From: Bacillota bacterium
Lineage (GTDB): Bacteria; Bacillota; Bacilli; Paenibacillales; NBRC-103111
Length of the DNA stretch: 7,453 nucleotides
NCBI GenBank assembly: GCA_023391955.1
Contig: JAEWAA010000409.1
Coordinates: forward strand, 1-7,453
Reading direction: 5' to 3'
The position numbers and the translations under genes were made by a program. Below the pieces are notes generated by a model. It saw nothing but the letters and a program-made list of their open reading frames with translations, was not told the DNA's origin and ran no database searches. This document shows, piece after piece, positions 7,397 through 7,453 of the stretch. Each line of letters starts with the position of its first letter. Positions within the stretch are counted from its first letter, which is position 1.

Positions 7397-7453
7397 TTAT
7401 CCCGCGAATTGATGAAGATTATTTAACAGATTGTAGGTGAATTCTACCAGAGT
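7397..7453 (-). CDS. fliQ: FliQ, flagellar type III export gate protein (C-terminal 18 codons only)
   Basis: Reading the minus strand from the window edge gives an open frame of 18 codons, TLVEFTYNLLNNLHQFAG, then TAA at 7397-7399. It resembles the B. subtilis FliQ C-terminus as I recall it (TILEFTTELFNNLNRFVG) and sits directly before fliR, where fliQ is expected. FliQ is a small two-helix membrane protein of the FliP5Q4R1 export channel; this fragment is the tail after the second helix. The rest of the gene lies outside the window. The assignment rests on a short match plus synteny, so it is a little less certain than for the complete genes. Confidence 0.85.
   Translation of the reverse strand, partial: TLVEFTYNLLNNLHQFAG

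Noticed and set aside
1..7453. Mobile elements, CRISPR arrays, tRNA/rRNA genes, defence or secretion-toxin systems
   Set aside because: No direct repeat arrays, transposase-like frames, RNA-gene hallmarks or non-flagellar genes are visible; the window is filled end to end by conserved flagellar and chemotaxis genes.

Overview
The window is a block of a flagellar/chemotaxis (fla/che) operon, read entirely from the minus strand. Gene order, content and protein sequences point to a Firmicute. The B. subtilis-like order fliQ-fliR-flhB-flhA-flhF-flhG-cheB, the moderately GC-rich composition, and Ala/Pro-rich linkers in FlhF and CheB suggest Paenibacillus or a close relative. The genus is an inference from remembered family sequences, not from a search.

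Layout in transcription order (high to low coordinate): the last 18 codons of fliQ (7397-7453, 5' end outside the window); fliR (6604-7392); flhB (5464-6561, GTG start); flhA (3409-5442, start moved inward from the first ATG); flhF (2009-3412, ATGA overlap with flhA); flhG (1138-2016, 8-nt overlap with flhF); and cheB (1-1091, 3' end outside the window, cut just after the catalytic Asp). The largest gap between genes is 46 nt, so no stretch over 300 bases lacks a gene. I see no convincing promoter or sense-strand terminator, which fits one long polycistronic transcript continuing on both sides.

FliQ, FliR, FlhB and FlhA form the membrane core of the flagellar type III export gate. FlhB also carries the self-cleaving NPTH substrate-specificity switch, and FlhA carries the large cytoplasmic docking platform. 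FlhF (SRP-type GTPase) and FlhG (MinD-type ATPase with the DQAxxLR activating peptide) set flagellar number and placement. CheB is the phosphorylation-controlled methylesterase/deamidase that adapts the chemoreceptors. The genes are intact and their key residues are present.

I found no previously undescribed system: this is an ordinary core-genome region. The points worth a second look are small: a perfect 9-bp inverted repeat across the fliR stop codon, a terminator-shaped sequence antisense within flhB, a long proline-rich linker in CheB, the FlhA start choice, and an arginine in the FlhF G4 motif.
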